DNA from: Siphonobacter aquaeclarae
Lineage (GTDB): Bacteria; Bacteroidota; Bacteroidia; Cytophagales; Spirosomataceae
Direction of reading: 5' to 3'
Assembly (NCBI RefSeq): GCF_900103285.1
Contig: NZ_FNGS01000011.1
Location: forward strand, 124,001-188,000
DNA: 64,000 nt
This document shows positions 33,230 to 40,362 of the stretch, one piece after another (the stretch's first letter is position 1; the number at the start of each line of letters is the position of its first letter). A model generated the notes under the pieces. That model had not been told where the DNA came from. It made no database searches and saw nothing but the letters and a program-made list of their open reading frames with translations. The position numbers were made by a program, and so were the translations under genes.

Positions 33230-33848
33230 TCTTCAAAAACAGTGGCAGCAGCAGCCCGACGAACATATTCAACTCCCTGTTCAACTCGATTCACTCAAAA
33301 AAGCCCGTAATCCCGTGGAAAAGATTCGCCAAAACATGAAAAATGAATTCTGGTTTCAACTCATTGGTTTGCTGGTGATCAGCCTGGCACCGGCGCTGAT
33401 GAAATCGTCCAGAGAATTCCTAGTCATCTATTACTCGTTTCTGCCTGTGGTGCTCGCGATTTCCGGCTATTACCTCACCCGGTTCTTTCGGTTTTACCGG
33501 GATACCATCCGGATGGACATGGATACGCGAAAGAACCTGTACCGGTTTTACTTCGAAATGAAGCTGAATATTGAAGCATACAAAGCCTTCAATTATTGTA
33601 TTGGTATTTTCCTGATTCCGCTGGGATTACTGTTTGCTCTTCAGGACAAATTTCCCGATCCCTTCCTCTCCATTCACCGGTATATGAGTACCCACACAAT
33701 CGGAACAGAGCAGGTTATTATCGTCGCCGTAGTATTACTGACAGCCGTCGTTGTGATTGACCTTATCGCCCGGGTATGGGTGGAGAAATACTACGCACCC
33801 TATGTCCGCCAGATCGAAGCCGTACTGAACGAACTGGAAGCGGAATAA
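33216..33848 (+). CDS. Membrane protein downstream of ECF sigma factor, probable anti-sigma factor
   Basis: This 210-residue protein has a soluble N-terminus of about 45 residues (MNLDDLQKQWQQQPDEHIQLP) and four hydrophobic spans (about 48-68, 70-88, 125-145, 168-188). Its gene overlaps the sigma gene by 14 bases, the classic layout for a sigma/anti-sigma pair. The N-terminus lacks an obvious zinc-binding ZAS motif, so the anti-sigma role rests on position and topology. It ends at a good terminator. Confidence 0.7.
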   Translation: MNLDDLQKQWQQQPDEHIQLPVQLDSLKKARNPVEKIRQNMKNEFWFQLIGLLVISLAPALMKSSREFLVIYYSFLPVVLAISGYYLTRFFRFYRDTIRMDMDTRKNLYRFYFEMKLNIEAYKAFNYCIGIFLIPLGLLFALQDKFPDPFLSIHRYMSTHTIGTEQVIIVAVVLLTAVVVIDLIARVWVEKYYAPYVRQIEAVLNELEAE

Positions 33849-33879
33849 ATAGCTATCAGCACAGATTCCATTGAAAGTT

Positions 33880-33925
33880 GCGACTATTCCCGAACAGCGG
33901 TCTTCGGAGAATAGTCGCTTTTTTT
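33880..33925 (+). terminator. Terminator of the TraB-sigma operon
   Basis: A perfect 10-bp stem (gcgactattc/gaatagtcgc) with a 19-base loop is followed by seven T. Confidence 0.86.
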
Positions 33926-33976
33926 ATCGACAAACAGGTTTCGGGAAAAATACGGTGAAAAACTCCGTAAAAAGCC

Positions 33977-34015
33977 CATTGTCAACCACAATCAGGCCAC
34001 CTAGTTTTGACAATG
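33977..34015 (+). promoter_or_regulatory. Promoter with embedded 9-bp inverted repeat for the caspase gene
   Basis: TTG at 33979-33981 and TAGTTTTG at 34002-34009 (exact TAnnTTTG) are 20 bases apart, a standard Bacteroidota promoter layout. The arms cattgtcaa (33977-33985) and ttgacaatg (34007-34015) form a perfect 9-bp inverted repeat with a 21-base spacer. It covers both promoter elements, as expected if a dimeric repressor or activator binds here. The start codon is 16 bases after the right arm. Confidence 0.6.
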
Positions 34016-34030
34016 TCAATATGATCCGGA

Positions 34031-35098
34031 ATGAAAAAATCGATCCGATTAACATCTGCTTTGCTCTTGATTTTGAGTATCGGCAAGGCTCAAATTCCCA
34101 GGCCATCCGCCGGATTCGCCTTACTTGTTGGTGTAAAGAAAACAACCGCGCCTGCACGGCCGGGAAGCTCCTATCCTGACGACGCAACCAAAGGTTCTGC
34201 GTTCGACGCCCAGTGCTTCGCCGCGGCACTCAAAGAACGAGGTTTCAAGCCGGAAAATATTACAGTACTGACCACGCCGGAAGAAACGAAGGCGGATTCT
34301 ATACTTAGTACTCTCCGGCTTTTGGTACAAAAGGCATCTCAAACGCGAGATTTCGTTTTTTTCTATTTTTCGGGACATGGAGATCAGGTACCGGATCAGC
34401 CTCCATACGACGAGATAGATGGTGCGGACGAGGTTTTGATCGCATCCGACAAAGCGATTCGCGACGATGACCTTCGGTCTGCCTGGACCCAATTCGCACC
34501 CGGCGTCAAACTAATAATGCTTGTCGATGCCTGCCACTCCGGTACAACGTTTGGTATAATGGACTTTGCACATAAACCAACACCGGCCGGCTTTCATGGT
34601 ATTTGGGCTAATGAAACGCGGCTCAGAAAAATTGTAGAAGCGGAGGAAGAATGGCGTACCCGAATGCGTACCACCAATACTCCAATTACACACCCGGAAC
34701 CCCCTTTTATCCGTATCAACGGGTCGCAGAGAGGTTCTGAACTTAGACCCGACTCCGTGCGCTTCTTCGCCGAATACGGCTTCGACAAGTCTGCACATTC
34801 CGAAGATAATTGCATCAGTATTTTCCGCCAACCGACCGAACCATATCAAATGGTGTACATCGGCGCTTGTTATGACAAGGGTACTATTCCTGGAGGGGAT
34901 GAAAAGGGCAGTCCATTTACTCAAAAATTGCTGTTCTTCCTTTCGCCAAATTCGCCGGCAAGGGGAACTGTGAGCTCCTATAGGGAATGGTGCCGGTACG
35001 TTGCCGACAATTGCCCCGCCAGTATTAGCTACGCTGAATTGGGTCCCGTCAGCCGGGAATTTATAACAAATCCTCCATTCTATTTCGATACTAAATAA
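34031..35098 (+). CDS. Exported caspase-family (C14-like) protease
   Basis: This 355-residue protein has a signal peptide (1-20) and a caspase/metacaspase fold. The catalytic His is His116 in FYFSGHGDQ and the catalytic Cys is Cys168 in MLVDACHSGT, with the expected Asp-rich loop DEIDGADEVLI between them. The C-terminal third (from about 210) is not recognised. Bacterial caspase-like proteases cleave after Lys/Arg or Asp and can act in cell death or defence; here export suggests a periplasmic or surface role. The gene is more A/T-rich than its neighbours and is followed 12 bases later by a lipoprotein-like gene. Confidence 0.85.
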   Translation: MKKSIRLTSALLLILSIGKAQIPRPSAGFALLVGVKKTTAPARPGSSYPDDATKGSAFDAQCFAAALKERGFKPENITVLTTPEETKADSILSTLRLLVQKASQTRDFVFFYFSGHGDQVPDQPPYDEIDGADEVLIASDKAIRDDDLRSAWTQFAPGVKLIMLVDACHSGTTFGIMDFAHKPTPAGFHGIWANETRLRKIVEAEEEWRTRMRTTNTPITHPEPPFIRINGSQRGSELRPDSVRFFAEYGFDKSAHSEDNCISIFRQPTEPYQMVYIGACYDKGTIPGGDEKGSPFTQKLLFFLSPNSPARGTVSSYREWCRYVADNCPASISYAELGPVSREFITNPPFYFDTK

Positions 35099-35110
35099 CC
35101 CCATCGTCCT

Positions 35111-35968
35111 ATGAGCAGTACTACACGCTTTGGCCTTTCGCTTTTCCTCCTGATTGCAACAATCGGATGCGGGAAAATAGTTGTCTCACCTGTTAGAGAT
35201 ACAGACACGTTTGAAAGCTTCGGTGGCGGCGTTTTTTATGCACTTCCAATGACAATGATCACACTCGAAATTCCCGTCACGAAAATTGAAAGGAAAGTAG
35301 TCCATTTTCCGGATTCAACATTATTGGCGTCCAGTCCATTAGGTCACAACAACCCAGACGCACTCATAACTACTTATGATTTGGGAGACATTGCTATCTC
35401 CAGCCGGCCAGTACCTGACGCTGAAAAAATTTTCAACGTAGCCATTAAAGGCAATTGGAAAAAAACGCAGGCTCTTCAATTATCTATGAATGATTTAGGC
35501 ATATTATCAAAAGCCGAAGCGGAAGTCGAAGACCATACGTTTGACATTGTCATCCAGGCTGCGCAGAGTATCGCTGGCATCACGCAGGCTTTAGTCTCTT
35601 TCAAAGGCTCAGATCCAGCAAAAATGACAAAAGATTCCTGCCAAATCAGCAAATACAAAGCGGAATTAAGGCAGATACGAGAAGCTCGTTTTTCTCTTTT
35701 AAAATCTGACGGGAATCTGGGATACGGGCATATGCCGGAAGGAGCACTTCGCCTTCGGTTGGATGAGCTGAAACGTCAAGAAGAAAACCTGATATCTTTA
35801 ATGACATATGCTGAAACAAAGACAAAACTCCTCATCCGTAAGGACATTTTGATCAGGAACCCTGAAGATATTGCCAATCTTTCAGAAAATCCGGTTTTCT
35901 GGTTCGATAAATCCTCCGGGTTGATGTTACCTGAGGACGAAAAACCGCCTGTCGGCTCAAACCTCTGA
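35111..35968 (+). CDS. Lipoprotein-like DUF4831-type protein, N-terminal part before in-frame TGA
   Basis: This 285-residue frame begins with an export signal and a possible lipobox Cys20 (IATIGC; the -3 residue is unusual). It contains FESFGGGVFYALPMTMITLEIP, which resembles the first half of DUF4831-type proteins. It stops at TGA 35966-35968, and the very next codons continue in the same frame into the 165-residue gene below, which carries the matching second half. It is therefore likely the front part of one interrupted gene. The two genes share A/T-rich codon use with the caspase gene. Confidence 0.65.
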   Translation: MSSTTRFGLSLFLLIATIGCGKIVVSPVRDTDTFESFGGGVFYALPMTMITLEIPVTKIERKVVHFPDSTLLASSPLGHNNPDALITTYDLGDIAISSRPVPDAEKIFNVAIKGNWKKTQALQLSMNDLGILSKAEAEVEDHTFDIVIQAAQSIAGITQALVSFKGSDPAKMTKDSCQISKYKAELRQIREARFSLLKSDGNLGYGHMPEGALRLRLDELKRQEENLISLMTYAETKTKLLIRKDILIRNPEDIANLSENPVFWFDKSSGLMLPEDEKPPVGSNL

Positions 35969-35992
35969 ATTTATAAGAGTTTCCGTAAAAAA

Positions 35993-36490
35993 ATGGGAGA
36001 CACACGTTCCAGCAACGGATATTACCTGCATGTGCTGGCATCCCCAAGAAATTCCATCGAAAGCGCCTTCAGCCATTTCACCATGGCGGATCTCCGCAAC
36101 CGAAAAACCCGCACCGGGCTGGTATACAATCTTCCCTCATGGTTTGCAATCAAGCTTACTGAGGGTAAAGCTACTGACTCTGCAGCAGTTGCAGGTGCCA
36201 ATTTACCGATGCCACAGCTCGGAAAGATTGCGTTCCTCAGTCCCAAAGTTTCGACGAATTCCATCGAACTGGATCCCGCGACCGGAGCTCTGAGGTCGGT
36301 CAGTATGAAGACGTCCGGAATCACAGGAGATCAGGTAAAAAATGCCGGTGCTGCCCTCTCGTCAGGAGCAGCCCTGTTAAAACCACAGACCCCACTGGAG
36401 AAACTTCAGAACAGCAGGGCTCTGCTGGAAGAACAGGAGAAAATTCTGAAACTGAGATTATCCCTCGACAGTCTCGATCGGCAACGATAG
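35993..36490 (+). CDS. DUF4831-type protein, C-terminal part after in-frame TGA
   Basis: This 165-residue frame starts at ATG 35993, in the same frame as the preceding CDS and 24 bases after its stop. It contains TRTGLVYNLPSWFAIKL and LGKIAFLSPKVSTN...LDPATGALRSV, the kind of C-terminal block found in DUF4831 proteins, followed by a Leu/Glu-rich helix. If the TGA is real, this may be an inactive remnant or a separately made fragment. It has no export signal of its own. Confidence 0.55.
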   Translation: MGDTRSSNGYYLHVLASPRNSIESAFSHFTMADLRNRKTRTGLVYNLPSWFAIKLTEGKATDSAAVAGANLPMPQLGKIAFLSPKVSTNSIELDPATGALRSVSMKTSGITGDQVKNAGAALSSGAALLKPQTPLEKLQNSRALLEEQEKILKLRLSLDSLDRQR

Positions 36491-36523
36491 GATTTTCACC
36501 ACTCTCCCGGGCGGAAAAACAAG

Positions 36524-36552
36524 AAGTCCTGCAGGAGTCATCTGCAGGACTT
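36524..36552. terminator. Bidirectional terminator between lipoprotein and beta-barrel genes
   Basis: A perfect 11-bp stem (aagtcctgcag/ctgcaggactt) has a 7-base loop, flanked by aaacaa and ttgttt that extend the fold. It lies between convergent genes. Confidence 0.72.
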
Positions 36553-36570
36553 TATTGTTTAAAATTGAAA

Positions 36571-37218
36571 TCAGCGTCGGCTCGGAGTAAACTTACCGCT
36601 ACTCGGCGTGTACTTGCCAAGCGGGAAGCTGACACCTACATTGACGCCCCAGTTCTTGTTGTAAACTGACACATTCGGATTCTTTACGACATCCACCAGC
36701 CCCAGGCCATAGCGCACATCGGCATTAAGCCACATGTGGTTATTGAGGCGATAGTTCAGCCCACCGCCGAGGGTCAAGCCTGCGTCCATTCCGGTAAACT
36801 GCTTGTTGTTGGAATCGGCGTTGAGGTTGTCACCGTTCTGGTTGCGGGCAGCGACGAGGAAGCCTACGTGCGGTCCGACGAACAGTTTCGGCCGGAGGGC
36901 ATTCCCGCGCCCGTTGAGGTAGAACGTCGCCAGAATCGGCACCTGGATGTAATTCAGGCGGGTTTCTGCGTCACTGTTTTTCACCTTCGCACCCAATTGG
37001 GTATAGAGCAGTTGCCCGCCGAGACCAAACCGGTCAACAATCGAGTAGTTGATAAACAAGCCACCCGTGAATCCGGTTTTCCAGGCGGTATTCGAAACAT
37101 CGCCCCGGAAATTGGAGACAGAAACGCCGGCCATCGGGCCCCAGGAAAGGTTGTCTTGTGCAAAGGAGGCCGTTGAAAGGGCAGAAAGGAGGAAAGTAAT
37201 CAGCAGATACTTTTTCAT
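36571..37218 (-). CDS. Outer membrane beta-barrel protein (porin-like)
   Basis: This 215-residue protein has a signal peptide (MKKYLLITFLLSALSTASFAQ) and an 8-stranded barrel pattern of alternating strands, ending in the typical aromatic strand WGVNVGVSFPLG. It fits the OMP_b-brl/porin family of Bacteroidota; no ligand can be inferred. ATG 37218 was chosen over 37236 to give a normal signal peptide. Confidence 0.85.
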   Translation of the reverse strand: MKKYLLITFLLSALSTASFAQDNLSWGPMAGVSVSNFRGDVSNTAWKTGFTGGLFINYSIVDRFGLGGQLLYTQLGAKVKNSDAETRLNYIQVPILATFYLNGRGNALRPKLFVGPHVGFLVAARNQNGDNLNADSNNKQFTGMDAGLTLGGGLNYRLNNHMWLNADVRYGLGLVDVVKNPNVSVYNKNWGVNVGVSFPLGKYTPSSGKFTPSRR

Positions 37219-37296
37219 GTGAAAGTGTGTTTTCATCGCTCGTTGTAAAAAGAAGCGTACGAAAACACATACGGCTGAAAACGCGTAGAAAGTTTT

Positions 37297-38253
37297 CTAC
37301 ACTGATGAATTTTCTTCCGACACGAAGCGCAGGTTTCGGACAAATCCTTCCCATTTCGCGCGTTTCAGCGGGGATTTTTGAAAAATCCGGCGAAAGGTTT
37401 CCTCCGTCATTTCCTGCCAGTCACGCCGTCCGAATGACTTCAGCTCTTCCGGCAGCAGAAAGGCCGTTTCCCGGTGCGGGCGGGAGAAGCGGTTCCAGGG
37501 ACATACGTCCTGGCAAATATCACAGCCAAAGATCCAGTTGTCTGTTTTTCCCTGAAAATCACCAGGAATAGCTTCTTTCAATTCGATGGTCAGGTAGCTG
37601 ATGCAGCGGCTGCCGTCGACTGAATAAGGCTCGGAAAGGGCATCCGTCGGGCAGGCGTCAATGCACCGGGTACAGGTGCCACAGTAGTCGGTAATAGGAC
37701 CATCCGGCTCCAGATCGAGATCGATGATGAGTTCTGCCAGGAAGAAGAAACTGCCGATTTCCCGGGTGATGAGATTGCTGTTTTTTCCGACCCAGCCGAG
37801 CCCTGCTTTTTTTGCCCAGGCTTTTTCCATCACCGGCGCGGAGTCAACAAAACAGCGGCCGTCTACCTCCCCGATTTCGACGCGTATCCGATCCAGAAAA
37901 GCCTTCAGTTTATCCCGGATGACGAAGTGGTAGTCGGTCCCGTACGCATACTTGGCCAGTTTGAAATCTTCCTCTCCTTCCGGCAGGCGTTCGGGCGGGT
38001 AGTAGTTGTAAAGCAGGGAAACGACTGACTTTGCCCCTTCGACGAGCAGCGTGGGGTCCAGGCGCTTGTCGAAATGGTTTTCCATGTACAACATTTTCCC
38101 GTGGCGGCCGCGGCGAAGCCAGTTTTCGAGGCGCGGCGCTTCCTCTTCCAGAAATCCGGCCGCGGAAATTCCGCAGAAATCGAACCCGAGGTCCCGGGCG
38201 ATTTCCTTCACGGAAGCGGTATGCCGTTGCCGGACAAGGTCTGAAACAGTCAT
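37297..38253 (-). CDS. queG: Epoxyqueuosine reductase
   Basis: This 318-residue cobalamin- and iron-sulphur-dependent enzyme reduces epoxyqueuosine to queuosine in tRNA. Two ferredoxin-type cysteine clusters are visible: [12 protein letters not shown] (about 193-204) and [13 protein letters not shown] (about 247-259), with the N-terminal [10 protein letters not shown] and the [17 protein letters not shown] block. A C-terminal HEAT repeat extension seen in some homologues is absent. It is transcribed away from grpE. Confidence 0.92.
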   Translation of the reverse strand: MTVSDLVRQRHTASVKEIARDLGFDFCGISAAGFLEEEAPRLENWLRRGRHGKMLYMENHFDKRLDPTLLVEGAKSVVSLLYNYYPPERLPEGEEDFKLAKYAYGTDYHFVIRDKLKAFLDRIRVEIGEVDGRCFVDSAPVMEKAWAKKAGLGWVGKNSNLITREIGSFFFLAELIIDLDLEPDGPITDYCGTCTRCIDACPTDALSEPYSVDGSRCISYLTIELKEAIPGDFQGKTDNWIFGCDICQDVCPWNRFSRPHRETAFLLPEELKSFGRRDWQEMTEETFRRIFQKSPLKRAKWEGFVRNLRFVSEENSSV

Positions 38254-38309
38254 GCAGGACGGGAGAATCCTCCCCGGAAAAATGTCAATCTGTCAGCGAA
38301 ACGGCCTGT

Positions 38310-38326
38310 GGCAAAGTAATTTTGCC
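38310..38326. promoter_or_regulatory. Palindrome GGCAAA-N5-TTTGCC and -7 element upstream of grpE
   Basis: A 6-bp-arm inverted repeat contains the plus-strand -7 element TAATTTTG (38317-38324, exact TAnnTTTG), 34 bases before grpE. The arm ends also give a near -7 match for queG on the minus strand. Confidence 0.45.
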
Positions 38327-38357
38327 TGCCGTTTAACAGCATAAAGGTACGAACGAC

Positions 38358-38921
38358 ATGACGAATCCGGAATTCACGCAACCCGAAGAGACTGAACAAT
38401 CACAGGCTACTGACAACGTTTCCGACGCACAGGAAGCATCCGCAGGTGCAATCGCCGCAGAAACCGAAGTCAGCCCGGACGAGAAGTTTCAGGCCGAACT
38501 GACGGAGCTGAAAGATAAATACATCCGGCTGGCCGCCGAATTTGACAATTTCCGCAAGCGGACGCTGAAGGAAAAAACCGAGCTGGTCAAAACAGCCTCG
38601 GAAGACGTAATCAAGGCTATTCTTCCCATCCTGGACGACATCGACCGCGCCCAGGCCATTTTTGCCGCTTCGGAAGACGGCAAGGTCGAAAAAGAAGGTA
38701 TTGAACTGATTTTCAATAAACTGGCCAAGACCATCTCTTCCAAAGGCCTCAAGCCGATGGAAGCCAAAGGCCAGGTATTCAACCCGGATCTTCACGAGAG
38801 CATTACGCAGTTCCCGGCTCCGTCCGAAGACCTCAAAGGCAAAGTCATTGACGAAGTGGAAAAGGGTTACTACCTCGGCGACAAGGTTATCCGGTTCGCC
38901 AAGGTGGTGGTTGGAGCATGA
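38358..38921 (+). CDS. grpE: Nucleotide exchange factor GrpE
   Basis: This 187-residue cofactor releases ADP from DnaK. It has an acidic, variable N-terminus (1-50), then the long dimerising coiled coil ELTELKDKYIRLAAEFDNFRKRTLKEK and the beta domain with GKVIDEVEKGYYLGDKVIRFAKVVVG. dnaJ follows after 68 bases that contain an inverted word repeat. dnaK itself is not in this window. Confidence 0.95.
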   Translation: MTNPEFTQPEETEQSQATDNVSDAQEASAGAIAAETEVSPDEKFQAELTELKDKYIRLAAEFDNFRKRTLKEKTELVKTASEDVIKAILPILDDIDRAQAIFAASEDGKVEKEGIELIFNKLAKTISSKGLKPMEAKGQVFNPDLHESITQFPAPSEDLKGKVIDEVEKGYYLGDKVIRFAKVVVGA

Positions 38922-38930
38922 CGTAATTGC

Positions 38931-38977
38931 GGATGATAGGATGAATCATTCCTGTCATTTTTTCATTCTATCATTCC
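38931..38977. repeat. Inverted word repeat (ATGATAGGATGAA family) between grpE and dnaJ
   Basis: Arms 38931-38945 and 38962-38977 (words ggatgata and aggatgaat) pair over about 14 bp with small mismatches. It sits between two co-directional genes and has a short run of T in the loop. Confidence 0.7.
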
Positions 38978-38989
38978 CCTGTTAAGAAG

Positions 38990-40135
38990 ATGGCACAAAA
39001 AAGAGACTATTACGAAGTACTGGGCGTGTCGAAGTCGGCCTCGGATGACGAGATCAAAAAGGCCTACCGCAAGCTCGCCATCAAGTACCACCCCGATAAG
39101 AACCCCGATAATCCGGAAGCCGAAGAAAAGTTCAAGGAAGCCGCCGAGGCGTACGAAGTACTGTCTGACGGCAACAAACGCGCCCGCTACGACCAATACG
39201 GCCATGCGGGTATGGGCGGTAGCGCCGGGCCCCAGAACATGGACGATATCTTCTCCCAATTCGGAGATATTTTCGGGGAAGGAAGTCCGTTCGGTAGCTT
39301 CTTCGGAGGCGGATTTGGCGGAGGCGGACGGCAACAACGCGTCCGGAAAGGCTCCGACCTTCGGATCAAGCTCAAGCTCGACCTGCAGGAAATCGCCAAC
39401 GGTGTCGAAAAGAAGATCAAAGTCAAGCGCCACGTGACCTGTCAGGCCTGCGGCGGCAACGGTTCCAAACACGGTACTTCGCTCCGCACCTGTCCTACCT
39501 GTAACGGGAACGGCCAGGTACGCCGCGTGCAGCAGACGATGCTCGGCCAGATGGTCACGTCTTCTACCTGCCCGACCTGTAACGGCGAAGGCAAGATTGT
39601 CGACGCGAAGTGCGACGTCTGCGTAGGCGAAGGACGTACCCTGGCAGAAGAGGTTATCTCCATCAAAATTCCGGCCGGTGTAGCCGACGGCATGCAACTG
39701 TCAATGGGCGGCAAAGGAAACGTTCCGCCACGCGGCGGCGTTGCCGGCGATCTGCTCATCGTCGTCGAAGAAGAAGAACACCCGGACCTGAAGCGGGATG
39801 GCAACAACGTTGTGTACGAACTGTATGTGAATTTTGTTGACGCCGCGCTGGGTACCTCGATGGAAGTTCCGACAATCGACGGACGCGCCAAGATCACCCT
39901 CGAACCCGGCACACAATCCGGCAAGATCCTCCGCATGAAAGGCAAGGGTATCCCTCACCTCAACAGCTACGGAAAAGGCGATCAACTTATTTATGTGAAC
40001 GTCTGGACGCCGCGGGTACTTTCTTCGGAAGAGAAAGGTATTCTTGAAAAACTGCGCAGCTCGCCTAATTTCCAACCCCGTCCGACGAAGAACGATAAGT
40101 CGTTTTTTGAGAAGATGAAGGATTTTTTTAATTGA
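38990..40135 (+). CDS. dnaJ: Chaperone protein DnaJ (type I)
   Basis: This 381-residue DnaK co-chaperone has all type I domains in order: J domain with HPDKNPD (about 33-39), Gly/Phe-rich linker (about 75-115), the zinc-finger domain with four CxxC motifs ([32 protein letters not shown]) and the substrate-binding C-terminal domains. The fourth finger reads CDVCVGEG rather than CxxCxGxG with a second Gly. It is adjacent to grpE and likely co-regulated. Confidence 0.95.
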   Translation: MAQKRDYYEVLGVSKSASDDEIKKAYRKLAIKYHPDKNPDNPEAEEKFKEAAEAYEVLSDGNKRARYDQYGHAGMGGSAGPQNMDDIFSQFGDIFGEGSPFGSFFGGGFGGGGRQQRVRKGSDLRIKLKLDLQEIANGVEKKIKVKRHVTCQACGGNGSKHGTSLRTCPTCNGNGQVRRVQQTMLGQMVTSSTCPTCNGEGKIVDAKCDVCVGEGRTLAEEVISIKIPAGVADGMQLSMGGKGNVPPRGGVAGDLLIVVEEEEHPDLKRDGNNVVYELYVNFVDAALGTSMEVPTIDGRAKITLEPGTQSGKILRMKGKGIPHLNSYGKGDQLIYVNVWTPRVLSSEEKGILEKLRSSPNFQPRPTKNDKSFFEKMKDFFN

Positions 40136-40136
40136 G

Positions 40137-40350
40137 CGATAGGCTGTAAGCTTTAGGCTATAAGCAAAAGAGCGCGTCCCGAAGATGGGACGCGCTCTTT
40201 TGCTTATATGCTTTCTGTGTATTCTGTGTTTTCTGTGAGAAATAAAAAATCAAGTTCTCACAGAAAACACAGAATACACAGAAACTATTTAGATCGGGTT
40301 GTTACGGCTTCCCGCTGCGGGTACCTGCTTAAAGCCTATTGCCTACAGCC
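40137..40350. repeat. Nested hairpins with three word families after dnaJ
   Basis: This gene-free stretch between convergent genes contains a perfect 21-bp stem (40160-40180 with 40187-40207), a perfect 30-bp stem (40212-40241 with 40255-40284, word ctgtgtattctgtg) and outer arms (about 40137-40166 and 40327-40350) of the taggctataagc family that can enclose both. The first hairpin has a modest T run and can serve as the dnaJ terminator. Confidence 0.85.
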
Positions 40351-40362
40351 CAAAGTCCACAA

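Noticed and set aside
36081-36110. Prophage or transposon end near the caspase island
   Set aside because: Despite the A/T-rich composition, no transposase, integrase, terminal inverted repeat or target duplication was visible at 33.9-36.5 kb.
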